From contig SXTL01000051.1 in NCBI GenBank assembly GCA_005790965.1, forward strand, positions 1 through 25,578: 25,578 bases of DNA, in the 5' to 3' direction. The notes under the pieces were generated by a model. The model ran no database searches. It saw only the letters and a program-made list of their open reading frames with translations, and was not told the DNA's origin. Both the position numbers and the translations under genes were made by a program. Positions 6,778 to 13,914 of the stretch are shown piece by piece (positions within the stretch are counted from its first letter, which is position 1; each line of letters starts with the position of its first letter). Origin of the DNA: Burkholderiales bacterium. GTDB taxonomy: Bacteria; Pseudomonadota; Gammaproteobacteria; Burkholderiales; Thiobacillaceae.

Positions 6778-7251
6778 ATGGACGCTCTCGATCAAGCTCT
6801 CATCAAGGCCACGCAGGCCGGGCTGCCGCTAACCGCAAAGCCGTACGCGACCCTCGCCGAGCAGATTGGCGGCACCGAGGCTGAGATCATGGCCCGTCTG
6901 AAGACGATGCTGGACGCGGGCGTCATCCGGCGCATCGGTGTGGTGCCCAACCACTATCGTCTGGGCTACACCGCCAACGGCATGACGGTCTGGGATGTCA
7001 CAGACCCTGAAGTGGATCGTCTGGGCGAGGCCATCGGCAAACTGCCCTTCGTCTCGCACTGCTACCGTCGCCCGCGCGCCCTGCCCGACTGGCCCTACAA
7101 CCTATTCGCCATGGTGCATGGCCACTCGCGCGCAGAAACCACTGAACAAGCCGCGCAAATCGCCGCCCTGCTGGGCAACGCCTGCCGCGCTCACGACATC
7201 CTCTACAGCACTCGCATTCTCAAAAAAACCGGGCTGCGGCTGGTAGAGTAG
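6778..7251 (+). CDS. nirH: Siroheme decarboxylase subunit NirH
   Basis: L-type partner of NirG in siroheme decarboxylation. It is a 157-residue single-module protein with RRIGVVPNHYRLGYTANGM and the L-type signature HCYRRPRALPDWPYNLFAM, almost the same as the second half of NirDL. NirG/NirH therefore mirror the two halves of NirDL, consistent with duplication of an ancestral D-L pair. It starts 4 bases after nirG; 26 bases follow before nirJ. Confidence 0.91.
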   Translation: MDALDQALIKATQAGLPLTAKPYATLAEQIGGTEAEIMARLKTMLDAGVIRRIGVVPNHYRLGYTANGMTVWDVTDPEVDRLGEAIGKLPFVSHCYRRPRALPDWPYNLFAMVHGHSRAETTEQAAQIAALLGNACRAHDILYSTRILKKTGLRLVE

Positions 7252-7277
7252 CGCCCCCGACGACTAACACCCGCTCT

Positions 7278-8423
7278 ATGTTCCGCCTTACCCAAATTCT
7301 GCAAGAACTCATCACGCCAACCGAGGTCAAACCGCATCGCGACCTGCCCGGGCCAGTCGTAATCTGGAACCTGATCCGGCGCTGCAACCTGACTTGCAAG
7401 CACTGTTATTCGATTTCAGCCGACAAAGATTTCTCAGGGGAACTCTCTACCGCCGAGGCCTGTGCGGTCATGGACGACCTCAAGCAATTCCGCGTCCCGG
7501 TGCTAATTCTCTCCGGCGGCGAACCATTGCTGCGCCCGGACATCTTCGAACTCTCCGCCCGCGCCAAGGCGATGGGCTTTTATGTCGGCCTGTCCACCAA
7601 CGGCACCCTGATCGACGCCGCGCTGGCCGACCAGATCGCCACCATCGGCTATGACTATGTCGGCATCAGCCTCGACGGCCTGCACCAAACGCACGACCGC
7701 TTCCGCCGCAAGGAAGGCGCATTCGACCTCAGCTTGGCCGCCCTGCGCCTGTGCCGCGCCCGCGGCATGAAGGTAGGCATGCGCTTCACCCTCACGCAGG
7801 AAAATGCCCACGACCTGCCGGGCCTACTCGATCTGATGACGGCTGAGCGCATTGACAAGTTTTATCTCTCACACCTCAACTACGCCGGGCGCGGTAACAA
7901 GAATCGTAAAACGGATGCCCACTTCCAGACTACGCGGCAGGCGATGGATTTGTTGATCGACCGTTGCTGGGCCGCTATTCAAGCTGGCACGCCAGCCGAA
8001 TTTGTCACCGGCAACAACGATGCCGATGGCGTCTACCTGCTACGCTGGGTCGAAAAACACTTCCCCGATAAGGCTAACCACATTCGTCAAAAGCTCATCC
8101 AGTGGGGCGGCAATGCCTCGGGCGTGAATATCGCCAACATTGATAACCTGGGCGTTGTGCATCCGGACACGATGTGGTGGAACTATCCGCTAGGCCATGT
8201 CCGCGAGCGGCCCTTTTCGCAAATCTGGCAAGACACCCGCGACCCTGTTATGGCCGGCCTCAAGCAACGCCCACGCCAAGTCGAAGGTCGTTGCGCCACC
8301 TGCGCCCATTTTGCGATATGCGGCGGCAACACCCGGGTACGCGCCTGGCAAACCAGCGGCAACCTGTGGGCCGAAGACCCCGGCTGTTATCTCGACGATC
8401 CTGAAATCGGACTCCCCTCATGA
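7278..8423 (+). CDS. nirJ: Radical SAM heme d1 synthase NirJ
   Basis: NirJ replaces the propionate side chains of didecarboxysiroheme on the way to heme d1. The product has 381 residues. The radical SAM cluster motif CNLTCKHC is at Cys36, Cys40 and Cys43, followed by LILSGGEPLLRPD and a GISLDG strand. A C-terminal SPASM-like cysteine set (CATCAHFAICGGNTR, then PGCY) would bind a second Fe-S cluster. Length and motifs fit NirJ. No strong Shine-Dalgarno precedes ATG 7278. The stop overlaps the nirN start (ATGA at 8420-8423). Confidence 0.95.
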   Translation: MFRLTQILQELITPTEVKPHRDLPGPVVIWNLIRRCNLTCKHCYSISADKDFSGELSTAEACAVMDDLKQFRVPVLILSGGEPLLRPDIFELSARAKAMGFYVGLSTNGTLIDAALADQIATIGYDYVGISLDGLHQTHDRFRRKEGAFDLSLAALRLCRARGMKVGMRFTLTQENAHDLPGLLDLMTAERIDKFYLSHLNYAGRGNKNRKTDAHFQTTRQAMDLLIDRCWAAIQAGTPAEFVTGNNDADGVYLLRWVEKHFPDKANHIRQKLIQWGGNASGVNIANIDNLGVVHPDTMWWNYPLGHVRERPFSQIWQDTRDPVMAGLKQRPRQVEGRCATCAHFAICGGNTRVRAWQTSGNLWAEDPGCYLDDPEIGLPS

Positions 8424-9898
8424 AACACACCCTACTCCTTCTTGCCCTCCTTTCCACACCGGTCCTCGCCGCTCCCCCTGACGGCGCTGACCTCTACAAC
8501 AAATACTGCCAGTCCTGTCACGGCGCCGATCGCCTGGGCGGCATGGGCCCGGCGCTCTTGCCGGAATCGCTGGTTCGCCTGAAAAAACGGGCAGCTATCA
8601 AGGCCATTGGCGACGGTCTGCCAGCCACGCAAATGCCCGGTTTTGCCGAGGTAATGAATAAAGACGAGATCACCGCCTTGGCAGAATGGATCTACACCCC
8701 CCCCACCACGCCGCCGAAGTGGGACATTGCCGACATGAAGGCCTCGCAAATCGTCAACAAAGACGCGCCAAACCTGCCCGCCAAACCGGTGTTCAAAGCT
8801 GATCCGACCAATGTCACCTTGGTGGTGGAACACGGCGACCACGCCATCACCGTTCTTGATGGCGATGTCATGGAACCCATTCACCGTTTCCAGACCCGCT
8901 ACGCCCTGCACGGCGGGCCCAAGTTCACTCAGGACGGGCGTTTCGTGTTCTGGGCCACGCGCGATGGCTGGATCACCAAGTACGACCTGTGGAACCTGAA
9001 AATCGTCGCCGAGATTCGCGCCGGCCTTAACACCCGCAACCTTGCCGTGTCTTCCGATGGCAAACAGGTATTGGTGGCCAATTACCTGCCGCACAATCTG
9101 GTGCGCCTGAACAGCGATGACTTGTCACCGCAACAAATCATTCCGGTCTTGGGACACAACGGCAAAACCTCGCGCGTTTCCTCCGTGTATGACGCCCGCC
9201 CGCGCCAGAGCTTTGTCGCCGCCCTGAAAGACATCCCCGAGGTGTGGGAAATTCCCTACGCCGGCCCGAACGCCTTCCAGCCCCGCAAGGTCGTGCTCAA
9301 GGATTACCTCGACGACTTCTATTTCGATCAAACCTATCGCTATTTGCTCGGCGCCTCGCGCAGCAGTCCAAAAGGCCAGGTGGTCGATCTCGACACCGGT
9401 GCCAAGACTGCCGAACTGGACCTGCCCGGCATGCCCCATGTTGGCTCCGGCATTACCTTCGACTATCAAGGTCGCCGGGTGATGGCCTCGCCCAACTTGA
9501 AGGACGGTATCGTCACTGTCATCGGCCTTAATGACTTCAAGACCATCAAGCACATCCCGACCCTAGGTCCTGGGTTCTTCCTGCGTAGCCACGAAAACTC
9601 GCCCTATGCTTGGGCCGATGTCTTCTCCGGCCCGGAAAAGGACGCTATGCATGTGATCGACAAACGCAGCCTGGAAATCGTCGCCACCCTGCGTCCGGCA
9701 CCCGGCAAGACCTCGACCCATGTCGAGTTCGATCGCTATGGCAAGTTCGCCCTAGTGTCGATCTGGGAACATGACGGCGCGTTGATCGTCTATGACGCCC
9801 AATCGTTGCAGGAGATCAAGCGCCTGCCCATGAAACGCCCGGTCGGTAAATACAATGTGTGGAACAAGACCCGGCTCTCGGAAGGCACCAGCCACTAA
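8420..9898 (+). CDS. nirN: Dihydro-heme d1 dehydrogenase NirN
   Basis: Periplasmic NirS paralogue that forms the acrylate double bond of heme d1 in the last step of its synthesis. The 492-residue product has a signal peptide (about residues 1-17, MKHTLLLLALLSTPVLA), a cytochrome c domain with CQSCH at residues 30-34, and a d1-type propeller. The length matches known NirN (about 490). NirN is distinguished from NirS by the shorter N-terminus, the divergent propeller (for example HVEFDRYGKFALVSIWEHDG) and its place at the end of the biosynthetic operon. It is the last gene of the nir operon and converges on nnrS. No clear intrinsic terminator is seen in the 31-base gap. Confidence 0.92.
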   Translation: MKHTLLLLALLSTPVLAAPPDGADLYNKYCQSCHGADRLGGMGPALLPESLVRLKKRAAIKAIGDGLPATQMPGFAEVMNKDEITALAEWIYTPPTTPPKWDIADMKASQIVNKDAPNLPAKPVFKADPTNVTLVVEHGDHAITVLDGDVMEPIHRFQTRYALHGGPKFTQDGRFVFWATRDGWITKYDLWNLKIVAEIRAGLNTRNLAVSSDGKQVLVANYLPHNLVRLNSDDLSPQQIIPVLGHNGKTSRVSSVYDARPRQSFVAALKDIPEVWEIPYAGPNAFQPRKVVLKDYLDDFYFDQTYRYLLGASRSSPKGQVVDLDTGAKTAELDLPGMPHVGSGITFDYQGRRVMASPNLKDGIVTVIGLNDFKTIKHIPTLGPGFFLRSHENSPYAWADVFSGPEKDAMHVIDKRSLEIVATLRPAPGKTSTHVEFDRYGKFALVSIWEHDGALIVYDAQSLQEIKRLPMKRPVGKYNVWNKTRLSEGTSH

Positions 9899-9912
9899 GC
9901 CACTAAGCCACT
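9891..9912 (+). repeat. Short tandem repeat at the nirN stop
   Basis: GCCACTAA occurs twice in a row and then as GCCACT, so two and three-quarter copies of an 8-base unit span the nirN stop codon. The copies in other frames would add further TAA stops if the frame slipped. It looks like simple slippage; no function is proposed. Confidence 0.6.
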
Positions 9913-9929
9913 GGAGATCCTTCCGGGCG

Positions 9930-11144
9930 TCACCCCGGCTTGCCATCCACCCGGGGCCGCCAAGTCATAGGGGCGTATTTGGCGGCCCACATGGCGAAGG
10001 TAACGAGCCACAAGCCGCCAGAGATTGGCACGAGTTCCTGCGGGAACTCCGCAAACAACTCTGGCAGCATACGCAGCACCGCAGCCACCTGCGCCAACCA
10101 AAACAACCACCAAGTCGCGCCATCGCACTCCAGTTTGCGGCCTGAATGCCCCAAGCTGACGCGCGAGGCCATACCAATCAGCATGGCGCCGAAGAAACCC
10201 ATACCGAGCGCATGCAAGGGCGCGCGGCCAGCGTTCCAGGGCAGTTCCAGCAGCTGCGCCAAGCTGGACACGGCATACAGCACAAAGGCCACCGCTGCCC
10301 AGACAAAGGCCAGGTGCAACATGGCCAACAAGCGCACGGAAAAACTCCGGGCGATGCCCCAGCGACTGATAAACCAGAAGGTCAGTGCGGCCAGTGGAAA
10401 ATCAGCCAACCAGGTCCATTGTGGCAATGCCGCAATTTCTAGACCCGCATGGGCCGAGCAAGCTATCAGCATGATCCACAACGGCGCATAGGGACGCACA
10501 AGAACATAGTTGCTAAGCACACGGCTGGTGAACCACGGCACCATGCGATGACAAATACCCAGAAAGAGTGGCGTCAGGAAGAGCCACACGCCCACACTGA
10601 GCGAGGCCGCCAACAGGCCCGCCGAGTCGTTACCGACTCCGAGCAGAAAAAGGCCATCGCCCACGCTGCCCAAAGCGGTTGCCCACCAAGTCAACCAAGG
10701 CTGGCGTTTGTCCTGAGGTTTAGCGTGGATTAGAACGCGTGCCAGCGCGAGCATCGCCCAAGCCCAGCCGGCCCCATGAAGGAGGAGGCCTAACACACTC
10801 CAGATGGATGAACTTAGCCCCAGATAAAACACTACGGCCCCTAGTCCCATCAAGCCAGCCGATCCGATATAAACCGTCCGCCCCACCGCAAGACCACTGA
10901 TCCAGTTTGGGAGTGCGGTGAACAAGAACCCCAGAACAAAAAATGGCAATAGCCCGTACAGCATCAACCAGCCATGCACCGCGCCCGGAGGCAGGACTGT
11001 CTGTACTTGGCCATCCATAATTCCCAGCCAGACGGCTACCGTCAAAACGCTCTGGATGGCCCCGAAAAGAAAAAAAGGCCGATGTGGGGCAGCGAGCAAA
11101 GGCCAGATGTGGGCGTGTTTTGGAGTAGGGTTTGAGCGATTCAT
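9930..11144 (-). CDS. nnrS: NnrS family heme- and copper-containing membrane protein
   Basis: NnrS is an integral membrane heme/copper protein linked to NO metabolism and resistance to nitrosative stress; its exact reaction is not settled. The 404-residue product has about 12 predicted helices. Family hallmarks are visible: APHRPFFLFGAIQSVL near the N-terminus, VHGWLMLYGLLPFFVLGFL then ALPNW, and HALGMGFFGAMLIGMASRV then SLGHSGR near the C-terminus. ATG 11144 is chosen because the APHRPFF start follows about 20 residues later; the upstream in-frame extension is polar and unlike the family. No Shine-Dalgarno precedes the ATG. An FNR-type box is centred about 42 bases upstream with a TACATT -10 at 11151-11156, so the message may be leaderless or nearly so. 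Confidence 0.9.
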   Translation of the reverse strand: MNRSNPTPKHAHIWPLLAAPHRPFFLFGAIQSVLTVAVWLGIMDGQVQTVLPPGAVHGWLMLYGLLPFFVLGFLFTALPNWISGLAVGRTVYIGSAGLMGLGAVVFYLGLSSSIWSVLGLLLHGAGWAWAMLALARVLIHAKPQDKRQPWLTWWATALGSVGDGLFLLGVGNDSAGLLAASLSVGVWLFLTPLFLGICHRMVPWFTSRVLSNYVLVRPYAPLWIMLIACSAHAGLEIAALPQWTWLADFPLAALTFWFISRWGIARSFSVRLLAMLHLAFVWAAVAFVLYAVSSLAQLLELPWNAGRAPLHALGMGFFGAMLIGMASRVSLGHSGRKLECDGATWWLFWLAQVAAVLRMLPELFAEFPQELVPISGGLWLVTFAMWAAKYAPMTWRPRVDGKPG

Positions 11145-11179
11145 GGCGGCAATGTACTGAAAGAATGATCCCCTCACAT

Positions 11180-11193
11180 TGACCTGACTCAAC
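11180..11193. promoter_or_regulatory. FNR/DNR-type box between nnrS and the DUF2249 gene
   Basis: TTGACCTGACTCAA fits the FNR-family core TTGA-N6-TCAA but is weaker than the nirS box at the inner positions. It is centred at 11186.5, about 42 bases from the nnrS ATG and about 110 bases from the DUF2249 ATG. On the nnrS side a TACATT -10 (11151-11156, minus strand) is correctly spaced for class II activation. It may serve both divergent genes. Confidence 0.6.
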
Positions 11194-11295
11194 CTCCAGA
11201 TGCCTGACCTTTGGTTGGCTTGTCCAATATCAAGACACCCCCTATCGGCCGGGTTTTCATCGCGCTTCAATACCTCTAAACAAGGAGGGCAGACC

Positions 11296-11541
11296 ATGTC
11301 CAGTGACAGCACTATCACGGTTGACGCACGCCATCTGGAGCCGCCAGAGCCAATGGATCGCGCCCTTGCGGCAGCCGGACTATTACGCGAAGGGCAGCAT
11401 GTGCGTATGCTGCTGCACCGTGAGCCGTTCCCGCTCTATTCAATTCTGGATGCGATGGGCCTCAGCTACCGCACCCAACTCACAGCCGAGGGCGATTTCG
11501 TCATCCTCTTCGCCCACAACGCTGAAGACCTGCCGATCTAA
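11296..11541 (+). CDS. DUF2249 domain protein
   Basis: Small cytoplasmic protein of 81 residues with the DUF2249 pattern: VDARHLEPPEPMDRAL at the start, then LLHREPFPLYSILDAMG in the middle. DUF2249 proteins often sit near denitrification and NO-response genes; their biochemical role is unknown to me. ATG 11296 is chosen because AAGGAGGG lies about 8 bases upstream and the DUF2249 pattern begins right after it. The longer in-frame extension to 11200 has no similarity to the family. It is divergent from nnrS and shares an FNR-type box with it. Its stop lies one base from the end of the convergent radical SAM gene. Confidence 0.87.
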   Translation: MSSDSTITVDARHLEPPEPMDRALAAAGLLREGQHVRMLLHREPFPLYSILDAMGLSYRTQLTAEGDFVILFAHNAEDLPI

Positions 11542-11542
11542 A

Positions 11543-12529
11543 TCAAACCAAGGCGCCTTGCCGGGTACCACGACGCACCAGCTCCGCCTCAATCGCATTA
11601 AGGGCCGGCCAACGATGCACGACCCAAGCCGGGGCTAAGAGGAGATCGGCCGGAGCCGTGCCGGTCACACGATGAAAACGGACCGGCCAGGGCGTGCGTT
11701 CAATCAAGTCGGCCGCCGCACGGACATAGTCTGCCTGACCAAGCGGAATGTATTCGCCCCGCTGCCACTGCTTCGCAAGAAGGGTGTGGCGCACGACATG
11801 CAGGGGATGCAATTTAATCCCGTCCACGCCCGTTTCCAGCACCCGTTCTAAACTACGGCGATAGTGTGATTCGTCCTCGCCCGGCAGGCCCAGAATCAAG
11901 TGACAGCAGACCGGCAGGTCACGCGCCCGAGCAGCCCGCGTAGCCGTGCTGTACTCCGCCATGCCATGCCCCCGGTTGACGCGCTCCAGCGTCTCGTCGA
12001 AGGCTGATTGCAGGCCCAATTCAAGCCATACCTCATGGCCGGCCGCCCGGTAATCGGCCAATAGGTCTAGGACCGCCTCGGGCACACAGTCCGGTCGGGT
12101 CCCCACGGAGAGGCCAATCACACCGGGCAAGGCCAGCGCCGCATCGTAAAGGTGCCGTAGGGTCTCTACATCGGCATAGGTATTGGTGTAGGCCTGAAAA
12201 TATGCCAAATATTTTTTTGCGCCTGTCCCTCGCTCAATCGCCTTCTTGGCCTGCGCCACCTGGGCCTCCAGCGTGACTGGAAGGCGGGCGCGGCGAATCT
12301 GCCCACCCGTGCTGGGAAGGATCGGCGTAAGGCCTGTACTGCCACAGGAGACAGCAGAATCTGCCGGATTAAAGGAGTGGTTGTTGCAAAAGGTACAGCC
12401 ACCGATCCCCTTGCTGCCGTCACGATTGGGACAGGTAAAGCCGGCATCAATAGCAATCTTGTGGACCCGCTCGCCATAGCGGGCCAGCAGGTCCTGACCG
12501 AGGGTATTTACGCGGTCACTAAGCCCCAT
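11543..12529 (-). CDS. Radical SAM protein, YhcC/TIGR01212 type
   Basis: Member of the YhcC-like radical SAM family, whose function is not established. The 328-residue product begins with CPNRDGSKGIGGCTFC, with Cys33, Cys45 and Cys48 as the probable cluster ligands. This wide first spacing is typical of this family and of Elp3-like proteins. Other family stretches are YFQAYTNTYA, GLSVGTRPDC, WLELGLQSAFDETL and GVDGIKLHPLHV. ATG 12529 is preferred over the upstream in-frame ATG (12559) because the family's LSDRVNTLG start follows at once. It overlaps the upstream NnrS-like gene by 11 bases, so the two are probably co-translated. It converges on the DUF2249 gene with a one-base gap. Confidence 0.88.
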   Translation of the reverse strand: MGLSDRVNTLGQDLLARYGERVHKIAIDAGFTCPNRDGSKGIGGCTFCNNHSFNPADSAVSCGSTGLTPILPSTGGQIRRARLPVTLEAQVAQAKKAIERGTGAKKYLAYFQAYTNTYADVETLRHLYDAALALPGVIGLSVGTRPDCVPEAVLDLLADYRAAGHEVWLELGLQSAFDETLERVNRGHGMAEYSTATRAARARDLPVCCHLILGLPGEDESHYRRSLERVLETGVDGIKLHPLHVVRHTLLAKQWQRGEYIPLGQADYVRAAADLIERTPWPVRFHRVTGTAPADLLLAPAWVVHRWPALNAIEAELVRRGTRQGALV

Positions 12530-13649
12530 TAGTGCCCCCCGTTCCCTGCAACCTATCATTCAATCCCCAATAGGCCAGGCCCGCGACAAACCAAAGCAGG
12601 GCGAGCAGACCAGCCATCGCCCCACAGCGATAGCCAAACAGAGGCAGCAGTGCCGAGCTCAGGTAAAACAAGGCGCGCACCCCGTTGTAACGGCCGATGG
12701 CGGCCCGGGCCTTGTCATGCCAATCGGTCTGCCGCCCCGGGCGCACCCAGACTGGCACCAGTTGGCTCGCCGCACCGCTCACCAGCGGAAACATGAAGCC
12801 GGCCAAAAAGATATCCAGGCTCGCCACTCCGGGCAGCATCACGCCCACCAAGGCCAAGATCAGCCCAAGTGTCGCAGCCGCCAGCACCGGCGCGGCCCCG
12901 TGCCACGCAAAGATCCGCCGGCTGTCCATCCGCAACCAGATCCAAACCATTCGAGTCAACGGCCACAGCCAGAGCAAAATACCCGGGACGGTCATCCAGA
13001 GCGCTTCCAGGGTCCGTCCGAGGGCCAGCAGAACGGCTCCGATAAAGGCCCCTTTTAGATCTTGCCGCAGGCGCCGACTCACCCCGGGATCGGCATGGCC
13101 AGTCACCGTCGGAAACAAGACCTGCAAGGTCCCGACCGCCGTCAGACCTATAAAACCATACAGGTTGATATGGAGATGAAATTGCCGCAACGACGCCTGC
13201 CATTGGGGAAAAACCGGTATCAGGGCCGCCGCCGTCATCCCCAACAACAAGCAGATCAAGGCGGCCTCATACCATGCCAGACCTGGGTGTGCGCCGCCCA
13301 AGGCATGGCGGGATCGCTGGCGCATCCAAAGCAACATCCAAACGGCCGCCAGCAGGACCAAGGCCGCCAAGGGTGCAATCCAGCCCCAAGTCAAGACTCC
13401 CGAAAACACCAGCAGTAGCAATGCGCCCACCAGAACCAGTCCGACCGGTAGCCAACTCAAGGCGGTCCCTGAGCCTCGGCTGCGCGTCAGGACCGGAACG
13501 AAATGTTGCATGGCTGCCATAATCAAAGGCAAGGCAGCCATCGCTAAAACCCCGTGCGCCCAGAAAACTGGCGGCAGCCAAGGCAACGGCGCAAGGACCG
13601 TCGCCACCAGTAACGCCAGCAACGCAAAGACCAACAGGACAATCAACAT
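12519..13649 (-). CDS. Polytopic membrane protein distantly like NnrS
   Basis: Very hydrophobic protein of 376 residues with about 11-12 predicted helices. Three stretches resemble the His-rich helix ends of NnrS: AHGVLAMAALPLIMAAMQHF then VPVLTRS (about residues 31-57); HLHINLYGFIGLTAVGTLQV then LFPTVTGHADP; and AGFMFPLVSGAASQLVPVW then VRPG. The conserved-looking histidines could bind heme or copper. This relationship is inferred by eye. ATG 13649 is the only standard start after the upstream in-frame TAG. However, about 20 codons between that TAG and the ATG read as a plausible NnrS-like N-terminus (SLFPEGFYPLFLTRQP), so initiation at an upstream CTG is possible. Likely controlled by the FNR-type box at 13770. 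Confidence 0.72.
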   Translation of the reverse strand: MLIVLLVFALLALLVATVLAPLPWLPPVFWAHGVLAMAALPLIMAAMQHFVPVLTRSRGSGTALSWLPVGLVLVGALLLLVFSGVLTWGWIAPLAALVLLAAVWMLLWMRQRSRHALGGAHPGLAWYEAALICLLLGMTAAALIPVFPQWQASLRQFHLHINLYGFIGLTAVGTLQVLFPTVTGHADPGVSRRLRQDLKGAFIGAVLLALGRTLEALWMTVPGILLWLWPLTRMVWIWLRMDSRRIFAWHGAAPVLAAATLGLILALVGVMLPGVASLDIFLAGFMFPLVSGAASQLVPVWVRPGRQTDWHDKARAAIGRYNGVRALFYLSSALLPLFGYRCGAMAGLLALLWFVAGLAYWGLNDRLQGTGGTNGA

Positions 13650-13741
13650 GGGTTGGCGAGTCAGGAATAGAGGGTAGAACCCTTCGGGAAACAGTGAACA
13701 AGGCCACCGCTCAGCATTCCCCTAAGAGGTCAGGAACTGCT

Positions 13742-13757
13742 ACGCTAGTGCTAGCGT
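13742..13757. promoter_or_regulatory. Perfect inverted repeat in the divergent intergenic region
   Basis: ACGCTAG-TG-CTAGCGT is a perfect 7-2-7 palindrome, centred 22 bases (about two helical turns) from a second perfect palindrome at 13763-13780. The size and symmetry suit a dimeric regulator, but no matching consensus is recognised. It lies between the NnrS-like gene (minus) and the nitronate monooxygenase-like gene (plus). The bases also fall where a class II -10 for the minus-strand gene would be (about 13742-13747). Confidence 0.5.
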
Positions 13758-13769
13758 CCTGAATCAGCA

Positions 13770-13783
13770 TTGATGCTGATCAA
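13770..13783. promoter_or_regulatory. FNR/DNR-type box between the NnrS-like and NMO-like genes
   Basis: TTGATGCTGATCAA matches TTGAT-N4-ATCAA perfectly. It overlaps the perfect palindrome ATCAGCAT-TG-ATGCTGAT (13763-13780). For the plus-strand gene, TATTAT at 13834-13839 could be a -10, which places the box near -70, a known class I FNR position. For the minus-strand gene, class II spacing would start transcription near 13735, about 86 bases before the ATG. Direction is undecided. Confidence 0.75.
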
Positions 13784-13877
13784 AACGGCAGCGTTGCGGA
13801 CTGAAATCGTCGCTGGCCGTAACCGTAGCGAAATATTATCATGCAGTCCTTGCATCGCCGGTGTCTGCCTTGGTCAT

Positions 13878-13896
13878 AAGGGGCTCGACACCCCTT
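13878..13896 (+). other. Small hairpin in the leader of the NMO-like gene
   Basis: AAGGGG (13878-13883) and CCCCTT (13891-13896) form a 6-bp stem with a 7-base loop, 18 bases before the preferred ATG at 13915. It could affect ribosome access. No T-tract follows, so it is not an intrinsic terminator. Confidence 0.4.
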
Positions 13897-13914
13897 GAGA
13901 AATGGAATGTGCTG

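Noticed and set aside
8420..9898. nirN as a second nirS copy
   Set aside because: The length, shorter N-terminus, operon position after nirJ and divergent propeller fit NirN rather than a second nitrite reductase.
9899..9929. Possible bidirectional terminator between nirN and nnrS
   Set aside because: Only weak GC-rich pairing (CCGGG with CCCGG) and no T-tract on either strand.
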